Shown here: one piece after another, positions 11,827-24,105 of the stretch
Layout: each line of letters starts with the position of its first letter
Position numbering within the stretch: the first letter of the stretch is position 1
From: Acarospora socialis
Taxonomy: Eukaryota > Ascomycota > Lecanoromycetes > Acarosporales > Acarosporaceae
Assembly (NCBI GenBank): GCA_025617375.2
Contig: JAMYGW020000014.1
Span: 310,001 to 374,000, forward strand
Reading direction: 5' to 3'
Length of the DNA: 64,000 nucleotides
Program-made: the position numbers and the translations under genes
Notes under the pieces: generated by a model
Database searches by the model: none
The model's input: the letters and a program-made list of their open reading frames with translations, nothing else
Told to the model about the DNA's origin: nothing

Positions 11827-13157
11827 AGTATCGTTCGCATCGTCATATCGCCGGGAAAAGCTCATAAGAAGCGTACACGAACAAGAAATCGATCTTGGTG
11901 GTCAAGGTATATTACTGCGACGGCTAGTTCCAAGATACACGATTGCGTCGGCCTACAAGAGCCAGGTGCTTACAGTAGATTCAGTATCCGCCATCTTCTG
12001 CTAACATATATGCCAAGAAACTGTAAGGTAGGTATATGATGGATGGCTCTCGCCGGAGAAAGTACTCAGCCGGTGGATTTTCAAGCAAGGGTACGTCGAC
12101 AATGGAGGATGCGTTCCTCTCAGCAAATACTTCTTGAAGAGTATGTACACTTATAGTGCATCGAGGCCGATGTCCACCCTTATGTTGAAATTTGTGGCGA
12201 GATGAAAAGAAGTACATTCACGCCGAGGACTCGGAAATTGGCGTTCTTGATGCGCGGGAGGTTCTTTTTAAAGGACTGTATGGTTACGCACTACATCTTC
12301 ACCACCATGACAAGAAAGGAGTTCAAAGAGAGTGTCTGTCGCGGCCAAAAGCGGCGAAAGAAAGCTGTTAGACATGTCCGGCATTGAGCATATGGCACTT
12401 GCACTTCGACCTCCACCATCTGCTGGCACTGGTGGTTCCTCTACTGGTTAGCTATCTTTATCTCACACTTATGTTTCCTTTCATACCGCTATAAGGTATA
12501 CCCCATTGTCGCTGTTCTAGTTAGCTGCTGAGTATACCTCTGGATTGTTAAACGTCGGCTTCATCGTAAGGTGAGTGTCTCCAACTCCCAGGCGTAGTGG
12601 TTACTTGTATAATGGATGATTCCGCGCTTGAGCCTTGACCAGGGCTAGTCGTTACTGGCTCACCGCCACCCGCTACGAAGCATTGCGGATGACGACCAAC
12701 AGTTCACCAAACATTGTCTGACTCTAGAGATTGTCCGTCCAAAGGCATCATATGATTGGGAATAGCGCCTTCTATCTCTGCCTCGGGCCTCCCACCTCCC
12801 GCCTCCCCCCCTCCCACGTTCAGTATTTGTCCCTGATCTTCGTTTCGAAGGGTGGAAAGGAGGAGCGATGTGCTTCATAGTGGAGGAAGGCTGCATTGTA
12901 ACTGGGCATTTTTTCTTGATATAGATGGATATTCGGGCTTCACCTTATACATGTCAGTCAGTCTTCTAATGTGATATTCTGAGGATGCTCGTCGATTAAA
13001 GCAAATTTGAGGTGATTGACGTCCTTTGCACGTGAGCGCCTTGCTTCATCACATCATCTCACTTAGAGAAGACAACCTCTCTCAATCTATAATCTCCTGA
13101 CTGTCGAACGTCCATACAAGCCTTGAATTTGTTTCTCTAAGCATTAATTCATCTAGA
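11827..13157. other. No recognisable gene
   Basis: Several short open frames overlap on both strands at 11981-12387 with no motif. A C/T-rich tract lies at about 12775-12820. The region just before 13158 is presumably the 5' flank of the transposon-like ORF, but no terminal repeat was identified. Confidence 0.4.
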
Positions 13158-16100
13158 ATGGCTCCAAGACCGATCGGACACCGTGGCAAAGCCAAATTGG
13201 TCTCGGGAAAGCCAGCACCACGTCAGCATGTTCTCACCGCTAAGAGACGGTCCATTGACCCAGACGAGGAGAATGATGATATGGGACCGCTTCAAACTGG
13301 TTTCGATATGTCTGCAGACTTGCATAGCATTGCAGTATGTGCTCTGGTATCTGGTCATATGTAAACTCACAGAATGGAAAATCTTAACGCCGATGAGTTG
13401 ATGTGACATCTATTCAAATATGAAGGCAAGCCCGATGATCAGATCAAAGCAACCGGCGATCTTGCATACACACAACCACCAAAGCTTCACCAGATCGCAG
13501 ACTACCAGGACTGACTTGTTCGTGAGGAGCTACCCACAGTGGATATCAATGATGACCTCAATGATGATATACTTGATATGCTTACAATTGCTGCATCCTC
13601 CTTCGGCGCTGAAACAGCGTTCCCTGCAACAGCATCTGGCAACATGGGCAAGTTATTGCTGTCTCGTCATCCCTCGTCAGCTTTACTCAAGGATGCATCC
13701 ACACCTATTCCTCATAGGCGAACTGATGGGCTGATCTCTGACTTTGAGCATTCGATAGGTCTTTAGTGTCAGACAGCCGGTATCCCTCAGTCTCCTTACG
13801 GTACACATCAGATATCTCGCCAGCTCCAACCTTATGCAGAGCTTGAGCAACTGCCTGACACCCTCCATACCCTTCAATCCCACGTCAAGGCACAGATGTC
13901 CCGCCTCAAGCTTTGAAAGAACTCCATTTCTCTACAGGCTGCCAAGCCACCCTCGGCCAGATGTGCAGACAAGGAAGTGCTCACCAAAATCACTCAATTA
14001 TTGCCAGCCAAGGACCTCTATTTCTTTAACCCACTTGATCAATTCCACCAATCTCCGCAGCAGGATGTTTGTTGAGCTTGGAGGAGTTTGTCGATGTCCC
14101 TTCCGAGCTGTGGCATTCAAAGGCCTGACTCTCATCTATTCAAACAACATCTGCTCAGTTTGCTCAATATGCACCTGCCAATGTCTCTCCTTCACCACCA
14201 GTTGTCCCTTCTGACTTTATATGGTATTCGTGTATGGTGGCTGGGTGCAAGTGTGGCGCCCCTGCAGCAAAGCATCTTGGCTGTGTTCTGACTGTTGGTA
14301 AAGATCATTGCTTGCAGCGTGAGCACAGTGGTAGTGGTGAATCTATTGCCATCAAGATACAACGAATCATCCCAGTCTCAGAACTTACAGAGGTATGTGC
14401 TTTTGGAGTCAGAGAGCTAGTGGTCCTTGAGAGTCAGATCGACTTTGTTCTTGAGCAGTTTCTCACTCCATGTGCTTTCATCATTCATATCAACTATGCC
14501 TACATGATCTCCGTTGACGCCGTGAACAATCTCCTCCCTGGCTGGGAATCCGCCTTTATTTGCTACAGTTACAACCAAACAAGCGGACTCTGGCCTGTCT
14601 GGCAATGCTATCTCATCCGTGGGGAGCTGGAGATTCAGCAGTTTACGCGCCGGTTGCTCATCAACAGCTTTGCTTCATTGCACCAAACTCTCCATATTGT
14701 CTCGGTGCCGCTGATCACCTTTCTTGATGGATATGGTCTATATAGAAACATGACACATATAGGTCACTGATAAGCATGTATCTAATGATCACTGCTTTCT
14801 CCAGTCGCGAATGAAACAGACGGACGAATGTGCTCCCATTGATGCTGAGTCCCCACGGTAGCAGCTTCCGACGTTGTGGAGGCTTTGGGCGGTATGATGC
14901 AGACACTCGAACGCGGCCTGACAATGAACATCAGCGGCACCGAGACCTTCTTTTGCATTTTAACGAAGACTTTTACAGGGCAAGGAAACCCGGGTTTCTG
15001 AGTCAGAATGCAGCGCTTGGCTGTTGATTTTGCAATCTCTGCGCAACTGAGCGAAGCAGCTTACGGTACAACATACTTGAGCACGGCTAATTCCACCATG
15101 AGACCCCGAGACGCCGAGAGCATATGAACATGTTGAAGGCAAAGTCTAGACAGAAAGTATAGGGATGAAGTATTGATGAGTTATCTCTATGAGGTGGATA
15201 CTGTATCCAAATGATACTGATAAGACAGGTATGGCCGTACATCCACCGCCACTCCCAGCTATATCACCAACTCTGAATATATCTCTAAGTCGGCCGACCA
15301 ACACGGCCCATTCGGAGCATACTGGCATCACGAAAATGATGCAATTACTTCTACTCGAGGCAATCCATACATCTCCCACCCAGATCACCTATACGACCCT
15401 CCTGAAGAAGAACCCTTTCCCACCTGGTTGGGTCTGTCTCCAGTCCTCAACCTTCCATCTAGGTAGGTACCGCTTGCAGGAACATGCACAAAAGTTTGTG
15501 ATCGCTCCTCATCTACTTCGAGTATGGCTACGGGACTCCCACATCAAGCCGACCTTCGTCCAAGCATCAAGAACAATATTTGGCAGCTACTTCCAAGCCT
15601 CAAGTGGACCAAAGACCAGGCCTGACGCTGTTGTTTTGACGTTTGCAGCAGTGCCAAGTCAAACATGTTATGCATGGCTGACACTATGAGTGTTTAGAAT
15701 CGGCGTACTTTCTCTGCCGAAGTCCGCCGAGCTTGAAATGATGTTTCAGCAGCTTTGCGAAGCAGCAGCCCTTTAGGCCGAAGCCAACACCCGCAGCCAC
15801 CCTGCTACACCGTCAACACTAGCTATCTGTGCCCGTAGTGGACATGAATCTTTAAGCACAACCACCTCGTCACCAAGCGATGATCCGGTGCTTCGATCTG
15901 TGGAAGCTCCTCCAGTCGTGAGAGGGACTGAGAAGGGAGCATTTTACTGGAATGACAAGGCGATCTAATGTCCATGCGGCATTACACCACGAGGCTCTCT
16001 TGAATGAGTTTGGACTAACAGGAAATTGCAACGTTCGGACTGGCGGACTCCAACACAATTTTATCACTCTGTTGATGCTTGAGTAGATTGATGACCGCTT

Positions 16101-17103
16101 CTGAGGACTTCAAAGCAGAGGTATCATACGAACCACATATACCTGGAATGAGATCTTCTCCAACGTCACAACTTCCGGCTCACAGTCCGCCTCCTCCTCA
16201 TATATGCCTTTCAGCTTGGGGGACCGCAGTCCACATAGCAATCTTGTACGGTCTTTGGGACGTGCTCTTCTTCCATTCGCTAGCTCGTCCGAACATGGAG
16301 ACAGTATTAATGATTCCTAGGTCTCTATTCTGGCCAACCGCTCCCATCAATATCCCGTCGCACTGGAACGTTGCAACCCAAGTACTGTCGAAGTGTCTTT
16401 GGTCTTCCTTCACGGGGATCACAGTTACCGCAGATATTGGTACAAAGTTGAGGATGGCTTACCAGACCGACTATGGCTGGAACGTCTATGCTCTGGGACA
16501 GGACCCCATATACTAGTGGTTAAAGTTTGCATTAAGTTCATTGTCAGCTACTAACACGTTTCAGAGTAACCGAACGACGTATGGATTCCAACGAGGCGAC
16601 TTCGTCCGGTATCGCGACGGCTTAGTGGGACGAATCAACCACATCTTTACGCACGCGGTTGTCACCGGCTCTTCGCCTGTTCTTGAACATCACACCACTT
16701 CTACCGCCACAGCCCGCTAAGACGGACCCCCTTCTGGCTCTTCCGGTACTTGAGACAAGGGGTGATGTCGACACCGTCGGCCTTTCTGTTGTCGGAGGGA
16801 AACGACTATACCTAACTTCCGGTGGTAGAGGCTGCGGACGGACTTAGTCTCGGAAAACGTCGACGGAATTGGAGGTTGGGGATGAGGTGCTTCTGTTGTG
16901 GATTGGAATATCCGGTTCTTGTAGCAGGTTAGGTAGTGCATACTACCCTGCCCTAATCCGAAGAAGTGAACCGAGCATTCTAATTGGTAAGGGAACGATA
17001 AAAGCCGGTCCCATCGTTCTAACCTATTTACTAATCGAATCTGTCTCCCGTATAGTTCGAATTACCCGTCGAAAATGCATTGAGATAGTAAAGACAACCT
17101 GTT
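13158..17103 (+). mobile_element. Decayed large DNA-transposon-like ORF
   Basis: A start at 13158 opens a protein (MAPRPIGHRGKAKLVSG) that continues in shifting plus frames for almost 4 kb. Readable landmarks are: LLLSRHPSSALLKDAS near 13650-13695; a Cys-rich segment (GCKCGAPAAKHLGCV) near 14240-14290; FLDGYGLYRN near 14720-14750; TNTAHSEHTGITKMM near 15300-15345; PFPPGW near 15415-15430 followed by LGRYRLQEHAQKF; and a C-terminal FVRYRDGLVGRINHIFTH near 16600-16655. I remember this order from large, multi-copy fungal transposase-like proteins (Plavaka/CACTA-like or KDZ-like), but I cannot settle the superfamily. Many stops and frame changes show it is dead. The following repeat (17104-17250) may be its end. 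Confidence 0.55.
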
Positions 17104-17250
17104 ACGGACATCCCATAGGGCTCGGCGAACGCATAGCGGAAGAACGTTTATCCGCTCCGCGCGCTAGCCACCAAGGTGCCCCCACATGTAAAACACCAAA
17201 TCCTAGATAGCTTCCTTAATAATTAACACCATAGATTGATCCTAACACAA
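17104..17250 (+). repeat. Dispersed repeat copy 2, right flank of the element
   Basis: This is the same sequence as 10950-11100, in the same orientation, beginning near AGGGCTCGGCGAACGCA and ending just past CCTAGATAGCTTCCTTAA. It lies shortly after the C-terminal coding block of the transposon-like ORF, so it may be part of that element's end. No inverted copy was found upstream of 13158. Confidence 0.7.
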
Positions 17251-17549
17251 CCTTACGTGTATACACGCAACGTTTACAGTAACACAAACTCCTAGGCGGC
17301 GCTTAGTTAAGCGTACCAGATTCCCACATGTAAGGTGAAAGGTATTTACAAAGTATTCTTTGCTCAAACTGATCTAAGCCGCAGTCCGGAGAGACTGAAG
17401 ACAACGGTGTCACAGGAATGAGCTCTTCTACGAGAGGATCGCCATCAAGTGAAGATTACCTACCCGAGAGGAGCTTGCTAGGCACTGTACAAGAACGAAC
17501 CACAGTACTATCACCCATCCTCGCGGAACTAAAGCTTCATCCCTTTATT

Positions 17550-17960
17550 GCCCAACAACTGCTGTGATACGAGAAGTTTACGATCAGGCCATTGACGAGA
17601 ACTTGAAGCCTGTTATCTTTGCCTGCTTACGGGTCCTGGATGACTCTAAAAACTGGAGGGAGAAAGCCATAGTTGACATGGTTGTAAGTACCTTTACTCC
17701 TCGCTGTTCAAGCTGTGCGTCCTACTGACACATCAATTCAGGCTCAGTTGAGAGTGTTATAACCATTTTCCGCGGACAACAAGCACCCTCCGTACCACTG
17801 CTCCACTGACAGAGCCATTGGACAGTTCGTCTATAATCACTACTCCCCGGCCAACTTCGCATGCGTGTTCCATTCCAATGCGCAAACACGTCCATTTGTC
17901 GAAAAGCTAACCTAATGCTAATTTCTTCCGTCGCAGTAAGTTGCCTCTGCTCTTCGCTCT
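17550..17960 (+). pseudogene. Unrecognised gene fragment with a clean intron
   Basis: The plus strand reads as AVIREVYDQAIDENLKPV, then IFACLRVLDDSKNW and REKAIVDMV, ending exactly at a GTAAGT donor (17684). A branch-point-like TACTGAC and an acceptor CAATTCAG (ending 17741) define a 58-bp phase-0 intron. Reading resumes as AQLRVL, meets a stop, then continues as coding-like sequence (DRAIGQFVYNHYSPANFACV) to about 17900. The stop and the lack of a start suggest a decayed gene. The family is unknown to me. Confidence 0.4.
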
Positions 17961-19706
17961 AGCTAAGCTTCACTGCTGTACATGCTGCTGATGATGGATA
18001 GATATCTATGCTATCCTAACAGCGCGGTGTGTCTCGCACGTTCTCTGGCGCGAAAACGGTTGCGTGAGGGTGGAGCACAACAAGCCGGCGTATCAGTATG
18101 GAACGCAATCGAGTCATAATCCGTGGCATGCTGACTCGGCCAGTCCCATCAGCCCCCAGTCACGGCGGAAGACCTTGCTATAACCACAAAAGTGGCGGAG
18201 GGAGGTCTTTACAAAGGAGGAATATTCAGGTCCTGGCGTTTTGCTCCACGAGCATAAGCCGGCACTTCAGTTGGCAGTTGTCCTCAGAAATGGGACATGC
18301 GAGCTTGCGGGATGCTAAGCGATGATCGCAGAAGCTTCAATTCGATTCGCAAACGGCAGAGAGTCCGCATTTTTCCAGGTTGTGAGATGCTACGACTTGA
18401 CTGATGAAGAGCGATCAGCGCCGAAGGGCACCCGAGCTGTGAAGGAAAAAGTGTTTCATCATAGAGAAGTGAGAATTACCTCAACCTTACATAGGAGCAC
18501 ATGCCTAGAATGATACGCTAAGCACCGACCGGAATATAGTGCTAGTCTGTCATGTATCCTTCCGCTGCGCACCGAACGTCGGTGATACACAGGCGATGGA
18601 GCGCAAGTCGAAGAAAGACCTTTGGGGCGCGGGACAGACAGAGAACATAGGTCTTCATTCAGGAACGAAGCGATAACATCTTCAACGAGCAGACGGTGCG
18701 TAACACCTAGCTCGAGAGAGGTATTGGGCGGATCGGAGCTTACATGCGACCTACGAGCGATGGCGAGCATGTTAATGCCGGTACCAGATCAGGCTACGCA
18801 GATACTCAACGCTTCCTTTGGAACTTTGAGACACAGTCTTGCTACGGCTATTGTGAGGGGGTAGTAGATGGACCCGTGTTCGTTATACGCTATATCGTTC
18901 GGGGAGAAACCGAAAACATGGCCCCGAATACTCGTACATTGAGAGTGCAGATCCTTCTCTGATGCCGGAGTAGCGTGCCAATATGTGCACCGAGGAGAGG
19001 GGCTAGCTGACATGTAAGGTATGGGATTGTTTCACTACTGCAAGCTTTTGGTGCGCTTTCTTGACGCTGGAGACACATCTCAACGGGAAGAGGATCTTCA
19101 ACTTCAATACCCTACTATAGCGGGAACGTGATGCGGCAGGAATCGGTATAGGGAACAGCTGGATGTGCGCAGGCTTTATCGCAAGCTACGAACTACTCCA
19201 ACAGTATAGGGTCCGAAAGTCTCAAAGCACAACATTTAGACGTAGGGCTTGTCCTAGGATATACCGGAAACCTCACCAGCGGCGAAGTAAGTCGTGTTGC
19301 TTCTCGATACGAGAAAAAGCCAACGGGATCTCAATACTGCAGTAAAGCAACTGTCTGACAGAACTATTATGAGGGATATTGTTGGCGCAATCCATGAAAG
19401 GATCGTTTCCGAGAAAGTGGCTGGGTTACTGAAAACAGCGCATGACGCATAGGATAGAAGGCACGAGATAACCCGCAAAACTGGCTTCAACCGAAATACC
19501 CACCCATAACAAAGTCCTGTGTGAGCATAGGTCCAGGATGTGTTTGAAGGCCTCCGTTACCAAGTCCCACATATCCGCACAGGAGGAAACACCATTCCTG
19601 TGGCAAGCTGCTTGCGAAAGCTCTTGTGTATGCTCGCTGAACTCTCATCACACCACTGTCACTCCCTTCTCCTCTTGGTCATCGACGGTCGCTCAGCAAC
19701 TACTCG
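17961..19706. other. Uninterpretable, scattered coding-like shreds
   Basis: Short blocks such as EGGLYKGGIFRSWRFAP near 18195-18250 look protein-like but are isolated. Open frames at 18322-18513 and 18744-18962 have no motif. No repeat, RNA gene or recognisable domain was found. Confidence 0.35.
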
Positions 19707-20359
19707 CTATTGCAAGAAGCCGTCTAGCATCTCTTCCTCACTTTTGCGGGTCATTCCTGGACCTTCTTGGAACGAATTCGAATCAAAGCTGTTTCCGGCA
19801 AATGGACACTTTGCAAGCACGGAGAGGTCCTGTCGAAGGTTGCAAATCTCGGCTTGGAGGAATTTCATCTGGCGCTGTGTAGCTCCGATTTGTTGGCAGA
19901 GGATCGCAAGCTCAACATCCGGGTTTGTGAAGGAACGACGAGCTTTTAGGATAGGCTTCATGCCATAGGAGGCTGCGTTCGCCTTCAGTGCCTAGAAAAC
20001 ATCAGAATTATGCCACCCCCTGACCAGATATGATCCCATACCGTGTCGGGAGCGGAGGATCTCATGTCTTGGTGTAGATTACGACCAGTGAGATGATTAC
20101 TATCCAATCTCCTTGTTTGCAGAGAGGAGGTAGCGTGTCGAAGATGAGAAGGCGGTGACGGAGCCGGCGGAGGCACATAGCTGTGAGCCTGTCCGTGATA
20201 CGTTCTGGAAGCCGTCGGCTGACCTTCCTCACTGACTGATATAAACGGTAGAGGAGACGTGGCAGAAATCTCCATAGTAGGTAGGAGCTCGTGTTGGCTG
20301 CAGGCTGTTGTCTCGTCACCCACCATACCGGCGAAGTCTACTGTCTGATGAGCTGACAT
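19707..20359 (-). CDS. Two-exon hypothetical protein, 200 aa
   Basis: An ATG at 20359 opens exon 1 (20359-20042, 106 codons). A GTATGG donor at 20041 and a TTTTCTAG acceptor at 19992 bound a 50-bp phase-0 intron with a CTGAT branch-like site. Exon 2 (19991-19707) continues in frame to a stop, giving 200 residues. The N-terminal half is rich in Ser, Pro and His (for example SYVPPPAPSPPSHLRH). The C-terminal half holds a predicted helical or coiled-coil stretch (LAILCQQIGATQRQMKFLQ). There is no signal peptide or membrane segment. I do not recognise the family. The unbroken frame across a clean intron in otherwise decayed DNA is the main support. Confidence 0.55.
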
Positions 20360-21419
20360 TGTTGGCAGAACACTTTAAAGCGGACAGCCCACTTTTTGAG
20401 GCATTCTCAAGTATTCAACAGGTCAACATAGATCTCCATCCAAAAGTCCCTAAAGAATGTCCATCTGGCTTGGAACTATCTAGCTCTTCTGCGCCGGCAG
20501 ACATTTGTGCCACTACCCGATATTGCAGGTTGACCCAGTTAGTCATTGCGCGACCACTGGCGGTGAGGATCCATCAGGTCCCGCCGCAGGATGGGTGATG
20601 ATTGACCGCACTTGACTCCGTCATTTGACCAACGTAATAGCATCCCAGTGGAGATCTTGCCTAGTGCAGCCGAGTACTCGGCCTTACTCACCGCTCATTT
20701 ACACAACGCGGATCGCTACTCAACGCACACTGCACGTCAACTCCCGAGGTCTGGGACTGCGCGGCTGCTGTTGTGAACACACAGTTCATCCTTGCATATG
20801 CTCTGAAAGCAGCGCACTGCAAGCAGCGCACTCCGTCATGCTTCAGTCCAGATGACAACTTGATTTTCGCTCGGTTGACTGCATTGGAAGGACTTGATGA
20901 AGTGTTGCTCGGTTCTTACAAAGAGCAAGAATCAGAGCAATGAGAATTACTCTATTCGGAGCGGGATCGGCCTAGCAAACTTCAACAGTGAAAAGAACAG
21001 TAACCTTTACACCTGCTGCCGTCACGGAAGACTTTAACCTTCCCATGCCTGCGGTGTACCTTGGGACCTAGCGGCCACATCAGAGCCCGTCCCCAACAAG
21101 GGACCCATAAGTTTGATTATAACCTCGCCGATCTCCTTGTGATAGTCCTGCCCTTCTGCAGACGCTAACCCGTACTATCGAGTTGTAATCGGCAGCTTCT
21201 TCGCCGCGGCAGGCTCCACTCTGGCTGAATATCATTATTGCAGTGCATAAACGATCATCTTAATCTGCCGCTCCTCATGTATGTTTAGGATTGCTTTCCT
21301 ATAGTTCGGCAGATGGAACTCTGGGTCCCATGAATTGGCAACGATAAGGTATCGGACTCGTCTCGAGAGGGGGTCCAGCCGGCCGCATATCTAGGCCTGT
21401 ACCGAAACAGACAAGATTG
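20360..21419. other. No supported gene
   Basis: A plus-strand block at 20350-20600 (DELTLLAEHFKADSPLFEAF and onward) is coding-like but overlaps the 5' end of the minus-strand gene and soon breaks. Nothing recognisable lies from 20860 to 21420. Confidence 0.35.
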
Positions 21420-22500
21420 ACAGAGAGAATTCCAACCATTCACTTGTTCCATGCCTCCGTTAGCGTCTTCGTTATCTGCTCTCCACGACCTGGATCTCCA
21501 GGAACCTCCTCTGCCTCTCCTACACCTTCAACGTCAGATTGGATTGTATGTGCTTCTGGGAGTAAGCATACTGGTACGCCTCGCACTATTCCCTTGTTCG
21601 TTGGGTGAGTCCGACCGATTACCATTCACGCGCACACTTTCCTCTTTGAGATTCAGTGGGATACTGCCGATCAGCTGAGAACTGGCGAACAGGGTGATAC
21701 TGACGGTATGGCTATTCTGCAACATTGACCCTGTGTGGAGGCGTGCTCGATGGCAGTCATTCCTAATAGACCATATCCACTCACGTGAGGGATCCCGTTT
21801 CGAGCCTTGTGAAGACTATCATGTCCTCAGATACGATACCATGGGCACATAGCTGATTTATAGGGCGTATCTCTGCTGAGAAGCAAGTCAGAGATGGAGC
21901 AATCATAGCACTACCAAGATTGCATGATGCAGGTTGACGAGACAAGCAAAAATTGTGCGTTGGAAGCTGAACGGCAGGGAAGCCAAATCGACGGGCCAAG
22001 AGCGCCAGTCCGAGACCAGAGTATACAACCAAGAGCCCCCAAGCATTGCTGTGGTGAAGCAAGAAAAGGTCGCGGAGCTATTCAGGAGGTTCAATGCCGG
22101 TATGTTCCTCTCCCTTCATGAATAAACGAAGGCAATGATTCTCGAATCGTCAACGTCGAGTAAAATTTCCTTCCCCTTGTTGAGCGACATAACCTTGCGC
22201 TTCAAAATGTGAACGAGGCCAACAATCCTATATGCAGTACGCCCCTGCCTGCACCAGCACGTTGGAAAATTGACCGACAGTATTGCGGATGCCGCCCAAG
22301 TAACAGCATGAATCTCTGGAAAGCGGCAAGGCGTTGCGAAGATCCGGATTGTCCAAAGATTGCTTGATAGGGTCCCCTCCGATCGATATTCTTCTCAATT
22401 TCCACCCGGCTCAACTTCTGATACCGACCGCTGCTCCGTCACACAGCGTCCGCGGCCATGCTGCTCATTTACATCGAGCTGATGGCGATCCCGTCTTAAC
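21420..22500 (+). pseudogene. Decayed multi-exon gene, unrecognised
   Basis: A Ser/Pro/Thr-rich block (GSPGTSSASPTPSTSDW near 21500-21550) ends at a GTGAGT donor at 21605, with an ATTCAG acceptor at 21656 (52-bp intron). The next block reads DTADQLRTGEQGDTDGMAIL and is followed by stops. A further exon-like block at about 21930-22099 (VVKQEKVAELFRRFNAG) ends at a GTATGT donor at 22100, and a possible final block reads YAPACTSTLEN near 22240-22272. Splice signals survive better than the frame, so this is probably a decayed gene. The family is not recognised. Confidence 0.35.
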
Positions 22501-22879
22501 ATAGACCTACGCTCTATGCAGGTGCAACACTAGTTGTGTATACCCTCCGCGCAAGGACATGTGCAGCGCGTTGCTTTCTCTTCTCAGTGCTTCGTATCTC
22601 TAAGTACCCAGCGTCTGGGAAGTAGCAAACGGATGAAGTTCCGTCGCGTCTTCGGCGTAGATCCCCTTGGGTACGGAATAAAGGATATTGTTTGAAATGT
22701 GAGCAGGTAGTAAGAGCATAATCTTCGTAGGTTTGGTTTGAAGTATCTTTCCCACACCACTTAACTCCAGTTCAGCCCTAATCTAAGAGCGCAGTCGGTG
22801 TACTCATATGGAGTCATGTCTGTAGGTTAGAGCCTTTACCTAGTATACACGATATGGGCACTGGTCTCCCATCACGGAT
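22501..22879. other. No recognisable gene
   Basis: Nothing coherent was seen on either strand. Confidence 0.4.
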
Positions 22880-23160
22880 AGAGTTCAGGTTTTGTCGGAC
22901 GAAGTGGGCGAACTTGCGTCACTTCCGCCTGACTTCTGGCAGAAGCTTAGTGAGGAGGTAAGATACTCTCCAGCAGAAGCTCAACCCAGACCGCCTTTAC
23001 TGAGGAAGAGTATGGGTCATAGGTCGTGGGACAGGATCTAAGATGTTGGAGTCTAATTCGCTTGCGATATCTTGAAGACCAAGGGAGGGAGGAGGGTCCA
23101 AGACCAAACCTTACCACCGCAGACGAACATTGTAGGGTAAACCTAAAGTACGTCGAATAG
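22880..23160 (+). pseudogene. Exon-like fragment, unrecognised
   Basis: The plus strand reads VLSDEVGELASLPPDFWQ and ends near a GTAAGA donor at 22957. After an acceptor-like CCCAG near 22987, coding-like sequence resumes (LRYLEDQGREEGPRPNLTT near 23070-23125), with one in-frame stop between. This looks like two remnant exons of a decayed gene. Confidence 0.3.
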
Positions 23161-23883
23161 GGGTCCCGGGCCAGCTCCATATCGCAGAATCACTTGCATT
23201 CTTGGTGATCAATGTTATAAGTGTGCCTACCTACCTGGCCGCTGTGCGTAGGCACCTAGGTAAATCACCTGGTACAAATAGGTAGCCAGTATGTACATTA
23301 TTGCGCACACCTTGCCCTATATCCCACGCTAGGCTCAGTCCCCAGTTCCCATGCCGACCCATCGCCACATCTGTTAAGCCGACAGCGTTTGAGCTACACA
23401 CGAGCGAGAATCTGTAGTGCGTAGCGCTCGAGGCAGCGAAGAAAAAGAACCGAAAAAGGAGGTACGGGCCGGAGAAAGGGAGGCGGACAACAAGTCAGTT
23501 GTGACTGTTGTGCCGGTCCCGTTACCTTAGCACCAAGTTAGCTGGTGACTCGCAGTAATAGAAGGGAGCATTAGGAGAAAAACTCACCTACGCGTAAAAG
23601 GTACAGTAACAGGTCCTAGTACCGTAGATTACAGATATAAAATCAGTGAGATGGAAGACATTGACCAACCTGTAGCTCCAGTGCCGTCAAAGTCGAGCAT
23701 GCTATGGCTGCTGACGACCGGTAAACAGTAGCGGATATGAGTAGACCTGCAGTCCTTGAGGCCACCTCGTCGTCCTGTAGAAGAAATTACTACAACCTGT
23801 GTTAGCATGCCTGTCAAGCGAAATTACCTCGAATTGAACATTAGAACTCGGAGAAACGCAACCACAAGATATCGAGCACTATA
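23161..23883. other. No recognisable gene
   Basis: TACCTACCTGG and CACCTAGGTAAATC tracts lie near 23228-23290. A short minus-strand open frame at 23629-23817 could be a fragment but has no motif. Confidence 0.35.
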
Positions 23884-24105
23884 TCAACTGTAGTCACGGC
23901 GTCTGCATGAGTGGTTGTTCAGCAGTAGACACTTACCGCATCTTCCAAGGAGACACTGTCCACCAGAACCGCAATATGGACAACTTTTTAAACAAAGTTC
24001 AGCATAATTGCTGGAGCTCATAGGGAGACCGGACCAGTTGCCGCTGGCAATGGGAGAATGACGAATGACAAGAAGTATGGCAAGCAAATGCAACCGGCGA
24101 CGCAA
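23884..24105 (-). CDS. Possible cysteine-rich small protein (exon)
   Basis: The minus-strand frame begins with a basic stretch and a hydrophobic run (RRRLHLLAILLVIRHSPIAS), like a secretion signal. A short tail follows with seven cysteines in the spacing C-x3-C-x2-C-x6-C-x4-C-x2-C-x7-C, ending at a stop at 23884. The architecture resembles small secreted cysteine-rich proteins of fungi. There is no ATG in this frame, so a first exon upstream would be needed. A GTAAGT inside the Cys-rich part is a possible donor, but the implied intron (~34 bp) is too short to trust. The call is tentative. Confidence 0.3.
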   Translation of the reverse strand: MRRRLHLLAILLVIRHSPIASGNWSGLPMSSSNYAELCLKSCPYCGSGGQCLLGRCGKCLLLNNHSCRRRDYS

